The translations under genes were made by a program, and so were the position numbers. A model generated the notes under the pieces. It was not told the DNA's origin. It saw only the letters and a list, made by a program, of their open reading frames with translations, and ran no database searches. 46,466 nt of DNA from JBOFIQ01 sp051654905 (GTDB taxonomy: Bacteria; Actinomycetota; Actinomycetes; Propionibacteriales; Propionibacteriaceae). The stretch is taken from contig JBOFYY010000164.1 in the NCBI GenBank assembly GCA_051654905.1, positions 1 to 46,466 of the forward strand, read 5' to 3'. Positions within the stretch are counted from its first letter, which is position 1. Each line of letters starts with the position of its first letter. Positions 35,119-43,508 of the stretch are shown here, piece after piece.

Positions 35119-36333
35119 TTAGGAACGCTTCTCTTCGCAGAACTCTGCGACGCGCCCTAGCGCTTCGGTGATCATATCGGTATCAGGAAGTGCTACTAGA
35201 CGGAAGTGGTCTGGAGTTGGCCAGTTGAAGCCACGTCCATGTGAGACCAAAATCTTCTTAGTCTTAAGCAGTTCGAGGCACCACTGTTCGTCGTCCTCAA
35301 TCTTGTACATTGTCGGATCAAGACGGGGGAACAAGTAGAGCGATCCGCGAGCAGGCTGGCAAGTAACACCAGGAATCTCAGTTAGGAGACGGTGCGACAA
35401 AGTCAGCTGCTCGTAGAGACGACCACCAGGAATGATTAGATCCTCGATGGTCTTATCTTCTTTGAGGGCAATCGGGATGGTGTACTGAGCCGGTACGTTG
35501 GAGCACAGGCGCATATTAGCTAGCAGTGTTAGGCCATCTAGTAGATCTTTAGCTAGATGTTTGGGGCCAGTTACTGCTACCCAGCCAGCGCGGTAGCCAC
35601 AGACTCGGTATGCCTTTGAAAGACCAGAGTAGGTGAAGCAGAGGACGTCGTCGCCTGCCAAGGTAGCGGTGTGAACCATCTCGGAGCCGTTGAAGCAGAT
35701 CTTTTCGTAGATCTCATCAGATAGCAGAATGAGATTATGTTCCCGGGCGATATCTACGATTCCCTGAATCGTTTCGCGAGAGTAGACAGCGCCGGTGGGG
35801 TTATTCGGGTTGATGATGACGATAGCTTTGGTGCGGTCAGTGACCTTAGAACGAATATCTTCTAGGTCTGGGTTCCAGCCATTTTCTTCATCGCAAAGGT
35901 AGTGAACAGCTTTGCCGCCGTAAAGGGTTGCCGAAGCTGTCCAGAGGGGGTAGTCGGGGGCGGGGATAAGAATCTCATCGCCACCTTCGATGAGGGACTG
36001 TAGGACGAGTCCGATAAGTTCAGAAACACCGTTTCCGATGAGTACGTCGTCAACGCTGACGTCGAGCCCTTCGGACTTGTAGTAGTCAGAAACTGCTTCG
36101 CGAGCAGGGAGAACACCGCGCGAGTCGGAGTAGCCCTGGGCTTGAGGGAGATGATGGATCATCTCTTGCAGCAGCAAATCGGGGGCTTCGAAATCGAAGG
36201 GTGCCGGGTTGCCGATATTTAGCTTTAGGATCTTTTCTCCTGCAGCTTCCATGCGCATAGCTTCGACGAGGTTTGGTCCGCGTACGTCGTAGCGCACGCC
36301 CTGTAACTTGGAGGACTGGCGGTATTCGGTCAT
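35119..36333 (-). CDS. alaA: Pyridoxal phosphate aminotransferase, AlaA-like
   Basis: A 404-residue class I/II aminotransferase. The start region YDVRGPNLVEAMRMEAAGEK and LKLNIGNPAPFDFEAPD is characteristic of AlaA (glutamate-pyruvate). PLP sites: AQGYSDSRGV, NPNNPTGAVYS, LLSDEIYEKI and the Schiff-base Lys in TYSGLSKAYRVCGYRAGW. No ribosome site is seen; TAAACT ends 6 bases before the ATG, so the message is probably leaderless. The next gene downstream (minus) is separated by the 35069-35106 hairpin. Confidence 0.88.
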   Translation of the reverse strand: MTEYRQSSKLQGVRYDVRGPNLVEAMRMEAAGEKILKLNIGNPAPFDFEAPDLLLQEMIHHLPQAQGYSDSRGVLPAREAVSDYYKSEGLDVSVDDVLIGNGVSELIGLVLQSLIEGGDEILIPAPDYPLWTASATLYGGKAVHYLCDEENGWNPDLEDIRSKVTDRTKAIVIINPNNPTGAVYSRETIQGIVDIAREHNLILLSDEIYEKICFNGSEMVHTATLAGDDVLCFTYSGLSKAYRVCGYRAGWVAVTGPKHLAKDLLDGLTLLANMRLCSNVPAQYTIPIALKEDKTIEDLIIPGGRLYEQLTLSHRLLTEIPGVTCQPARGSLYLFPRLDPTMYKIEDDEQWCLELLKTKKILVSHGRGFNWPTPDHFRLVALPDTDMITEALGRVAEFCEEKRS

Positions 36334-36403
36334 GCGGGGAGTTTAGTGCCGATATAACTAAAAGGGAAGAAGTGGACGATATGTTGTGAGATATATCACT
36401 GCC

Positions 36404-36438
36404 GTGGGGGTGGCAAGTAATTAACTCGCCACCCCCAC
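36404..36438. terminator. G-tract hairpin downstream of hemQ
   Basis: GTGGGGGTGGCAAGT pairs with ACTCGCCACCCCCAC with one mismatch around AATTA. It lies 17 bases after the hemQ stop and ahead of the alaA promoter. No U-run follows. Confidence 0.8.
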
Positions 36439-36455
36439 ATAACTATGCGGATTGT

Positions 36456-37217
36456 TTATCCTTGGCAGCAACCGCCAGCGGGAGCAGTCATAGGCTGACG
36501 CGATACCCACTCAGAAAGCTCTACCCGAGGACCGGTGAAGAACGGTGTTTCTTCTCGAACATGGAGGCGAGCTTCTACTGCACGAGCAGCGCGCATCGCA
36601 TCGACAATGCGGGTCAGGTCGTCGGCCTCAAAAGCGAGCAGCCACTCATAGTCAGAAAGACCAAAACTAGAGAAGGTAGAACCTTTAACGTCAGGCCATG
36701 CCGTTACTGCCATGCCGTGCTCGCGTAGCATCGTAGAGCGATGCTTATCGTCAAGTTGATACCAATCATAGGAACGTACGAACGGGTAAACACATAGCCA
36801 CGGGCGCGGGGCGATACCGCTGATAGCGCCAGGAGTGTGGGAGCGGTTGAACTCGGCGGGGCGGTGCACGCCAATAGCGGACCAAACCGGTTCAGTTATC
36901 AGACCAAGTTGAGAACGACGAATGGCATGGTAGGCGGCCTGTAGCTTCTCTGGGGAATCGGCTAGCAGCCAGAACATTAGGTCAGCGTCGGCGCGGAAGC
37001 CACCAACGTCGTAGCTACCACGAACAGTAACTCCGGTACGGCTTAGTGCTGAGGCAAGATCGCTAACGTAGTCAACGCCATTCTCTAGCGGAACGGGAGC
37101 TGCTAGCACAAAAAACATTTCAAAAGAGCTAGCAGCATTGATGGCATCTAGATCCGGATTAGCATCATCGCGAGGATCAACTGGTGCTGGTGTGTGGTGA
37201 TGATGGGGACTGTTCAT
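36456..37217 (-). CDS. hemQ: Coproheme decarboxylase (HemQ)
   Basis: A 253-residue chlorite dismutase-fold protein that converts coproheme to haem b with peroxide, the last step of the coproporphyrin-dependent pathway. The YPFVRSYDWYQL segment contains the catalytic Tyr environment of actinobacterial HemQ. The N-terminus has HHHHTPAP; the C-terminus ends PAGGCCQG. I start at 37217 because AGGAGG stands ahead and the ATG overlaps the cpfC stop as ATGA, while an in-frame start 19 codons earlier lies inside cpfC. Confidence 0.92.
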   Translation of the reverse strand: MNSPHHHHTPAPVDPRDDANPDLDAINAASSFEMFFVLAAPVPLENGVDYVSDLASALSRTGVTVRGSYDVGGFRADADLMFWLLADSPEKLQAAYHAIRRSQLGLITEPVWSAIGVHRPAEFNRSHTPGAISGIAPRPWLCVYPFVRSYDWYQLDDKHRSTMLREHGMAVTAWPDVKGSTFSSFGLSDYEWLLAFEADDLTRIVDAMRAARAVEARLHVREETPFFTGPRVELSEWVSRQPMTAPAGGCCQG

Positions 37218-38296
37218 AATGAATCCTCCTGGCAGAGAGCGGGGGTTGGAGTGATATGCGGTTCGGGCAAACAACAGGTTTGTGGACAGATGGTGTGCCA
37301 GTGCTGTCCTAGCGATTCTGGGGCGACGTCTTCGCCGCGAGCTTGTGCTGCTCGCGAAAAAAGTGAGTCAATTAAAGATTCCAACAATGGTTCTTGAACG
37401 TGGGCAGTGGGGACTCTAACGAATTCAAGACCAGCTTCCTCGGCAGCCTCAGCTGCTTCATGGTCAAGGTCACTTACGACTTCCATATGGTCGTTAAGAA
37501 AACCGAAGGGAACCACGACGATCCGCTTAATTGCAGGATCAGTATTAGGTAACTCTGAGATTCGATCACAAATATCAGGTTCTAGCCACGGGGTATTAGG
37601 AGAGCCAGAGCGAGAGCAATACACCAGTTCCCAATCCAGTTCCCGATCTAGTTCGCGGCAAATTAGATCGATACTTTCTTGATGTTGATCGACGTAGGTG
37701 CGGGTTCCATCAGGTCCAGAAGCAGCATTCATTGCGGTAGGAATGGAGTGCGTAGTAAAGAGCACTTTCGTAGGGATTGGATCTGCTAAGGCAGGAGCAA
37801 TCGCCTCTACCTGAGCTTTGATCCAGCCCGGAGAATTATGGAAAGGAGCAATCTTTGCAAACTCTAGTTCGTCACCTGCTGGCCCCATTTGGGCAACAGC
37901 TGCAGCTAGATCCTCGCGATACTGACGACATCCGGAGTAGGAGGCATAGGCGCTCGTGAGTAGGCACAGGATCTGTCGAGATCCTTGGTCGTGTAGCTCA
38001 CGGAGAGAGTCAGTTATGAAAGGAGGAGCATTTCGATTACCAAGAACCACTGGGATAGTGATGCCACGTTCGTTGAGCGCTTGGCTTAACGCGGTAACAA
38101 ACTCGTCGGTATTAGCGACGATGGGACTTACCCCACCAAAGGATTCGTAGTGAGTTGCTACTTCAGCTAATCGTTCTTCTGGAATTGGGCGTCCTCGTGC
38201 GACGCGACGCAAGAAAGGCATCACCTCATCGGGACCGTTAGGACCTCCGAAGGAGATGATGAGAATAGCGTCGTATGGATCCAGCGACTTTGTCAC
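37214..38296 (-). CDS. cpfC: Coproporphyrin ferrochelatase
   Basis: A 360-residue ferrochelatase inserting Fe2+ into coproporphyrin III. Family marks are ISFGGPNGPDEVMPFLRRVA, GNRNAPPF, the active-site VLFTTHSIPT and VVPFGFLNDHMEV. Extra Cys in SGCRQYRED and HTICPQTCCLPE match ligands of the actinobacterial [2Fe-2S] cluster. The start is GTG; TAGATT ends 6 bases before it (leaderless). It forms an operon with hemQ; no other haem genes are in the window. Confidence 0.92.
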   Translation of the reverse strand: MTKSLDPYDAILIISFGGPNGPDEVMPFLRRVARGRPIPEERLAEVATHYESFGGVSPIVANTDEFVTALSQALNERGITIPVVLGNRNAPPFITDSLRELHDQGSRQILCLLTSAYASYSGCRQYREDLAAAVAQMGPAGDELEFAKIAPFHNSPGWIKAQVEAIAPALADPIPTKVLFTTHSIPTAMNAASGPDGTRTYVDQHQESIDLICRELDRELDWELVYCSRSGSPNTPWLEPDICDRISELPNTDPAIKRIVVVPFGFLNDHMEVVSDLDHEAAEAAEEAGLEFVRVPTAHVQEPLLESLIDSLFSRAAQARGEDVAPESLGQHWHTICPQTCCLPEPHITPTPALCQEDSL

Positions 38297-38337
38297 AGTA
38301 TAAATCTAGCGGCATACAGTAAATAGCGGGAAAACTA

Positions 38338-39513
38338 TTAACCAAGAACTCGAATATATCCGTCAAAAAGTGCTGATGCGGGGCGTTCTACGTTGTCTGC
38401 GTATATGTTGGTGCCGCAAAAAATTACGATGCTGGTCTGAGTATCGGGTTTGTATTCGACGACAGTGGTGTAGCCGGCGAGTTCTCCGGTGTGTCCAATC
38501 CAGTTTCGATCTTTGATGATGCCCAATCCGTAAGAGTAGGAATCGTAGTTTCCAGAGACAGTAGGTTTTAATGATTCGATACGGTTCTGCTGGGACTTTT
38601 CATCGAGAATCCCTTTGCCAGTTCCTAGTGCTACTGCCCAAGTGTGCATATCATCGAGGGTCGAAATCATAGCTCCAGCTCCTGCCAGTACTGATGGAGA
38701 AAAGTTAGTCGTATCAATGACTGGTCCGCCGGTAGTTCCTAGGTTGGATGTGCCGTGAAGAAATGGGGCTGGGATGTTGTTGTCGCTAGGAAAACTGGTG
38801 TTTTTCAAGTGAAGTGGAGTGATGATTCGTTCTTTTATGACGTTGGCTAATTTTTTTCCGGTAACTTTCTCAATGACGATCCCTAGTAGGACAGTATTCG
38901 AGTTGGAGTAATACATGTATTGTCCAGGATCAAAGAGTGGCTGTTGTCCTTTTAGTTGGGACACTAGTTCTTCTGGGGTCCATTCTCGCTGTGGGTGGGC
39001 TAGGACTGCTGCGTCATAAGAATCTAGTTGGGTATAGCAAGGTATGCCAGAGGTCATATTGGCAAGTTGTTTTAGCGTCGCATGGCTATTAGGAACATCG
39101 GATACCCATTTATTTAGCGGGTCATCTAGGGAAAGTTTCTTCTCGTTTGCCAGTTGCAGCAGGACAGTAGTGGTAAAAGTTTTAGTAACTGAAGCAATTC
39201 TGGTGTAAAGATCTGCTGTGACGGGGGTGCCAGCGTTGTCGCCGATGGTTCCTACCCAACTGCCTTGTGGAGACCAAACCCCCACTATGGCATTGGGGAA
39301 CCAGCCAGCTTCGTAGCCTTCAGTTAAGACTTTTTGTAATTCAGCGCTTTTAGGGTGAACCGTATTATTTGGTATTACTGATTCAGCAACAGAGATAGTA
39401 GAAGGCATCTGGGTGGGTTCAGGCTGCGTAGGATTTGCAGAAATATCCACGGCGCAACCGCTAACGATAGCTACTATCGCTGCTATAGATATGGCGCGTT
39501 GAAAACCAGACAT
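38338..39513 (-). CDS. Beta-lactamase/D-Ala carboxypeptidase family serine hydrolase lipoprotein
   Basis: A 391-residue exported class C-type serine hydrolase. I chose the ATG at 39513, which gives a lipobox VSGC with Cys at 20; the frame is open to 39561, overlapping the permease end. SxxK is in IASVTKTFTTT, YxN in YYSNSNTVLLG and a His-Thr-Gly in IGHTGELAGYTT. Such enzymes hydrolyse D-amino acid peptides or esters. It is last in the ABC cassette, which suggests a role on an exported or envelope peptide. Confidence 0.85.
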   Translation of the reverse strand: MSGFQRAISIAAIVAIVSGCAVDISANPTQPEPTQMPSTISVAESVIPNNTVHPKSAELQKVLTEGYEAGWFPNAIVGVWSPQGSWVGTIGDNAGTPVTADLYTRIASVTKTFTTTVLLQLANEKKLSLDDPLNKWVSDVPNSHATLKQLANMTSGIPCYTQLDSYDAAVLAHPQREWTPEELVSQLKGQQPLFDPGQYMYYSNSNTVLLGIVIEKVTGKKLANVIKERIITPLHLKNTSFPSDNNIPAPFLHGTSNLGTTGGPVIDTTNFSPSVLAGAGAMISTLDDMHTWAVALGTGKGILDEKSQQNRIESLKPTVSGNYDSYSYGLGIIKDRNWIGHTGELAGYTTVVEYKPDTQTSIVIFCGTNIYADNVERPASALFDGYIRVLG

Positions 39514-39550
39514 GGCAATAAGAATACGCTTGGGGGTAGTACTTCGCTGT

Positions 39551-40705
39551 TTACAGCCCACGGATTAGTTCGGAAGGATCAATGCGTTGGGCAAGGAAAG
39601 CGGGTAGAAGCGAAGCAATTCCGCCAATAAGAGTTGTTCCTAATGGAACATAAAGCGCAATCGTTGGCACTATTAGCGAGAAGGAAAGAATTTTAGAAAC
39701 CAGTGCTACAAGAATTGCGCCTACTGCTGACCCAATAATTCCAGAAAATGCAGATAGTACGAGTGCCTCAATAAAAAGTCTGCCAGTAATAGATTTAGCG
39801 GTGCTACCGAGAGCTCTACGAATACCAATTTCTTGTTTTCGCTCTTGGAGTGCTGTATTGAGTGTAACGGAAATAGTGAGAGCACTAATAGTTGCTAAAG
39901 CGATAGTTATAATTCCTACCCATAGTTGTGATTGGGCAGTAATTTCGTTTTGAAGAGATCTAGGGCTAGGGGGGATCGTTAGAGATACTGATGAAGGATC
40001 TACTGGTGATATGGCTAGTGGAAGTACGTTTTTTAGATAGTCGCCGCTGCCAGGTTTTACTCGCATAACGATAGTGCTATTTGATGGTAAAAGATCTAAA
40101 TTCTTTGCTAGCTCTGGCGTTAATATCGCTGTGGTAGATAGAGCTCCATCCGACTTGTTGTCGGCGATAATCCCAGAAACTCCTAGTGTAGTTCCATTTA
40201 TCTGCACTTGTGCACCTATGGGATCTCCTATCCCAAGTTCCTCAGCAAGCTTTACCCCTAATAGTAATGAACTTGGTTGGCTGCTTTCGATAGGAGAAAT
40301 ATCTGTTCCGGAAACGAAATCGACATTGCGTGTTTGGAGTCCTGCACTATCTGCTATCACCATTGAAATGTGTGCGCTTTGTTGGCTGCGTAAGGATTTT
40401 ATATCAGCAGATTTACCAGAAGATCCTGGTAAAAGTAAGATGCCAGCTGCTTCAACTCCTGGTAGTTGTAACAATTTGTTATTTTGTTCTGGTTTGATGT
40501 TGTCCCAGCTAGTTAAAGTAGCAGTTATGGTATTTCCTGATAATGCCACAATAGTGTTAGCGGTTTTATTCGCGGCAGTATAAACAAATGAAGTAATAAA
40601 TAGCACGGCGGCTGCACTAATGCTGGTTGTGATAACTGTAAGTATATTGCGACGCCAGCGTCTTTTCAGGGAGAGGAATGATTCAGATATTAAATCAGTT
40701 AGCAT
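39551..40705 (-). CDS. ABC transporter permease, FtsX/MacB type
   Basis: A 384-residue permease with one N-terminal TM (RNILTVITTSISAAAVLFIT), a large outside domain of about 200 residues and three C-terminal TMs; the last part carries the FtsX-like QERKQEIGIRRALGSTAKSI segment. It acts with the ATPase encoded upstream, which overlaps by 11 bases. MacB-type transporters move peptides or lipoproteins mechanically instead of through a pore. Confidence 0.88.
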   Translation of the reverse strand: MLTDLISESFLSLKRRWRRNILTVITTSISAAAVLFITSFVYTAANKTANTIVALSGNTITATLTSWDNIKPEQNNKLLQLPGVEAAGILLLPGSSGKSADIKSLRSQQSAHISMVIADSAGLQTRNVDFVSGTDISPIESSQPSSLLLGVKLAEELGIGDPIGAQVQINGTTLGVSGIIADNKSDGALSTTAILTPELAKNLDLLPSNSTIVMRVKPGSGDYLKNVLPLAISPVDPSSVSLTIPPSPRSLQNEITAQSQLWVGIITIALATISALTISVTLNTALQERKQEIGIRRALGSTAKSITGRLFIEALVLSAFSGIIGSAVGAILVALVSKILSFSLIVPTIALYVPLGTTLIGGIASLLPAFLAQRIDPSELIRGL

Positions 40706-41372
40706 CGTTTTCTCCAGTTAATACTCCATTTTTCACAAATAGTGTGCGGTCGCATCTAGCGGCAACGACTGGACTGTGCGTTACTACAAGTAGCGCTGAT
40801 TCTGTAGTGACTGTTTCTAGGAGTAGGTCAAGAATGTCTGCAGCAGTTTCTTCGTCGAGATTTCCAGTTGGTTCGTCGCATAGCAGTAAGGATGGATTTG
40901 TTGCGGTTGCTCTTGCTATGGCAACACGTTGTTGTTCACCACCAGAAAGATTGGAAGGGAATGCATCTAAGCGATGTGAAAGCCCCACTCTGATAAGTTC
41001 TCGTTCAGCAATTTCTCGGCGGTTGCTTTTTGGGAAACGTTTTGCTTCTAATGCCAGCATGACATTTTCGGTAGCTGTAAGGTGTGAGACGAGGTGGAAT
41101 GACTGAAATATGAACCCGATATGTTTTCGACGCAAAGTTGATCGAGTTTTTTCAGAAGATAATTTTATGTCTTTATCTTCGATGGCATAAGAGCCAGAAG
41201 TTGGAGTATCTAGTAACCCCAGTAACGTGAGTAGGGTAGATTTTCCAGCGCCACTACCACCGCAGATAGCGACCCGTTCACCTTTATGGATGGTTAAGCT
41301 AGCTTCAGATAATGCAACTGTCTCGCCAAATTCACGACGTAACTTTTTCGTCTCTATAAGTATGTTGTTCAT
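40695..41372 (-). CDS. ABC transporter ATP-binding protein, LolD/MacB type
   Basis: A 225-residue ATPase with Walker A CGGSGAGKST, Q-loop FIFQSFHLVSHLTA, signature NLSGGEQQRVAIARA and Walker B LLCDEPTGNLD. It overlaps both neighbours (4 bases with the adaptor, 11 with the permease). Partner of the FtsX-type permease. Confidence 0.92.
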   Translation of the reverse strand: MNNILIETKKLRREFGETVALSEASLTIHKGERVAICGGSGAGKSTLLTLLGLLDTPTSGSYAIEDKDIKLSSEKTRSTLRRKHIGFIFQSFHLVSHLTATENVMLALEAKRFPKSNRREIAERELIRVGLSHRLDAFPSNLSGGEQQRVAIARATATNPSLLLCDEPTGNLDEETAADILDLLLETVTTESALLVVTHSPVVAARCDRTLFVKNGVLTGENDAN

Positions 41373-42475
41373 CGTGGTGTGGGGAGGATAATTTTTGTGT
41401 CAGGTTCGATTCCAGTTATGGCACAACGCCCAGCTACACATAAACCAACTTGAATGTTGTGACGCTGGTTGTCGGCTGTTTCGATCCATGGGTCAGTGGG
41501 GGTTCCTCTGATTGCACTGGATTCGACAACGATGGCATCGATAGCTTCAGCTATCAAGACTTCTACGTTATCTTTTGGAGCTTGTGAAAGTGTTGCAGTA
41601 GGAGAAATAGATAGTGCGAAATAGTCTTCTGTGTTGGGTTGCTGGTTTTCGGTACTTGATTTTTCGGCAACTGGAGTATTTTTCTCTCCAACAGTTCCGA
41701 TAATGTCTTTGCCTTTAAGAACAGACATTCCAGGTTTTATTTGTTCGCTATTTGATTTATTTACAGATAATTGACTTTGCCAAGGGGCTCCCATGAGAGT
41801 GCATAGAGGGGATCCCACGGTTTCCCCTACTTTTCCACAGTCTGTTATTGCTTTGATTGTAGCTGTTGGTGCGGTAATAAACTCGGCAGCTGGTAGCCCT
41901 ACAGTGGCAACATTTCCATTTGTAGGTAGTGGAGTGCCATCGCCAGCTAGGGGAGCAAAATCATTTTTGCGATAGTGATTAGCTAGTGCTGATGAGGTTG
42001 AGATACCTATGGTCTGCTGAGCTTTTTCTTTTGGATAGATGGCATAACCGAGTTTTTCTAAAGCATTATGTAAACCAGCAACATCTCTACCTGTAGTTCC
42101 AGGCGATAAAGGTCGATAGTTTGGTACGTCAGATTCAAAGAAGAAGATAGGGCGTTCATTAATTACAGCAATAATATCGCCAGAGGTGATTGAGGAACCT
42201 TGGCTGATACCATCTCGGGTTACTGCTCCAGTTGTGCTTACCGGATATTTTCTTCCAGAGGTTATAAGTTCAGCAGAGGCTATTGATCGTAGAGTATCTT
42301 TAGTTGACGTGGTGTAAAGAGTGGGGATTGTTTTTGAGTTATCGGATTCATTAGTTTTGAAACGTAACCATCCTTGAACTATAAGAACTACTCCTGCTAC
42401 GCACATAATAGCTGTCGTTATTAATAGAGCTACTAATAAAGAACTTGCTTTACTAGTTGAATTAAAACGCTTCAT
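41369..42475 (-). CDS. Membrane-anchored adaptor with peptidoglycan-binding domain
   Basis: A 368-residue protein with one N-terminal TM (about residues 13-34), a peptidoglycan-binding type 1 domain in the middle (LSPGTTGRDVAGLHNALEKL) and beta-rich flanks of the HlyD/efflux adaptor type (GAVTRDGISQGSSITSGDII). Such adaptors in Gram-positives join MacB-type ABC pairs. It overlaps the lipoprotein stop upstream by 4 bases (ATGA) and the ATPase start downstream. Confidence 0.82.
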   Translation of the reverse strand: MKRFNSTSKASSLLVALLITTAIMCVAGVVLIVQGWLRFKTNESDNSKTIPTLYTTSTKDTLRSIASAELITSGRKYPVSTTGAVTRDGISQGSSITSGDIIAVINERPIFFFESDVPNYRPLSPGTTGRDVAGLHNALEKLGYAIYPKEKAQQTIGISTSSALANHYRKNDFAPLAGDGTPLPTNGNVATVGLPAAEFITAPTATIKAITDCGKVGETVGSPLCTLMGAPWQSQLSVNKSNSEQIKPGMSVLKGKDIIGTVGEKNTPVAEKSSTENQQPNTEDYFALSISPTATLSQAPKDNVEVLIAEAIDAIVVESSAIRGTPTDPWIETADNQRHNIQVGLCVAGRCAITGIEPDTKIILPTPR

Positions 42476-43362
42476 TTCTTGATGATTGCTTTGGCTCTGG
42501 CGGTGGAGGTTTTTATTATTTCTTGCATTCCGGTTATTTCTGATTCGTGGGCTAGGATCCAGGTTCCGGCTTTTTCTGCCCAGGCTTGGGTTAGTTCGTC
42601 TTGGATGTTTGCTTCTTTTTGGCAGTCGTAGTCTGTTCCGGCGAGTTTTTGTTCTTCTTGGTGTGGTGTTTCGCCAACTTTTCGGTATGCCCCAAATTTT
42701 TTAACTGCTAGTTTTTCGGCATTTAATCCGACAACATGGTATCCGGCATCTTTCATGCACTGCTCATAAACGGGAAGCAATCGTAGAATAATTTTATCAA
42801 TATTATTGTTATCGATATTTCCCATATTATGTATGCTGTTAGGTAAATTTCGTACTCTAATAGCATCTTCCATGCTGCCATATACTGCTATTAGTCCTTC
42901 AGAAAAACAGCCATTTTTAGGAAAGCCACTCCCGCTACCCCAAAAGTCATTTAAGGATATTCTTTCACCGTCTCCTATATAGTCGAATCGTACTTTTTCT
43001 TTTTCGTTTTCGGGTAAAGATGAAATATATGTGTCTATTGGATCTGGGGTCAATTCTCTGGTTTTGCTGTATCCGTATTGAGTGGCTTTTTCTCGGGTGA
43101 AGTGGATTCCTGTTACCCCGCCAATAACGTCATAGGGGAGTTCTCTTATGGTGGTGTCGTAAGTAATCTTGTGTCCCTTTTTGTTCATGCAGTCTCTAGC
43201 AGCCAAATTTTCTGCTAATGCTAGCTCTGGTGGAACCTGAGTAAGGTTAACTACCTCCCAGGCTCGCTCCAATGGCAATGATGGAGTTGTTGGCTGAGGC
43301 GTGCAGGCTGTGGTTACTGATGTGACAACAATCATTGCAACAAGTAAGTGTTTTGTGCTCAT
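42472..43362 (-). CDS. Lipoprotein of unknown function, first gene of the ABC cassette
   Basis: A 296-residue lipoprotein with lipobox TTAC and Cys at 20. I chose the ATG at 43362, with GGAG 6 bases upstream, over one 4 codons earlier. The body has paired Cys (LAARDCMNKKGH, LLPVYEQCMKDAGYH, GTDYDCQKEAN), likely disulfides. No family was recognised. Its last 67 codons (42475-42675) use almost only A- or C-ending codons, unlike the rest of the gene. It heads a run of four overlapping genes and may be the substrate sensor. Confidence 0.75.
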   Translation of the reverse strand: MSTKHLLVAMIVVTSVTTACTPQPTTPSLPLERAWEVVNLTQVPPELALAENLAARDCMNKKGHKITYDTTIRELPYDVIGGVTGIHFTREKATQYGYSKTRELTPDPIDTYISSLPENEKEKVRFDYIGDGERISLNDFWGSGSGFPKNGCFSEGLIAVYGSMEDAIRVRNLPNSIHNMGNIDNNNIDKIILRLLPVYEQCMKDAGYHVVGLNAEKLAVKKFGAYRKVGETPHQEEQKLAGTDYDCQKEANIQDELTQAWAEKAGTWILAHESEITGMQEIIKTSTARAKAIIKK

Positions 43363-43443
43363 GAGAAACTCCATTGGGTCTCGTATTCCCTGCTAGATAT
43401 TCAGGAGTTTAATTGGGCAAACTAAATGTTCAAGCTATAAAAC

Positions 43444-43498
43444 TAGATTAGGGGGCTGGTTAGGGGGGGATATCCCCCCTAACCAGCCCCCTAATCTA
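43444..43498. terminator. Long G-tract hairpin downstream of the Pro/Gln-rich protein gene
   Basis: Arms of about 25 bases (TAGATTAGGGGGCTGGTTAG plus a G-run) pair almost perfectly over ATA. It ends the 43509-44300 transcript and may shield the ABC cassette from read-through. Confidence 0.85.
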
Positions 43499-43508
43499 TA
43501 GAGTTAAA

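Noticed and set aside
42486..42704. Plus-strand 72-codon frame rich in Leu, Arg and Phe opposite the lipoprotein gene
   Set aside because: It arises from the unusual A/C-ending codons of the real gene; no domain, no ribosome site.
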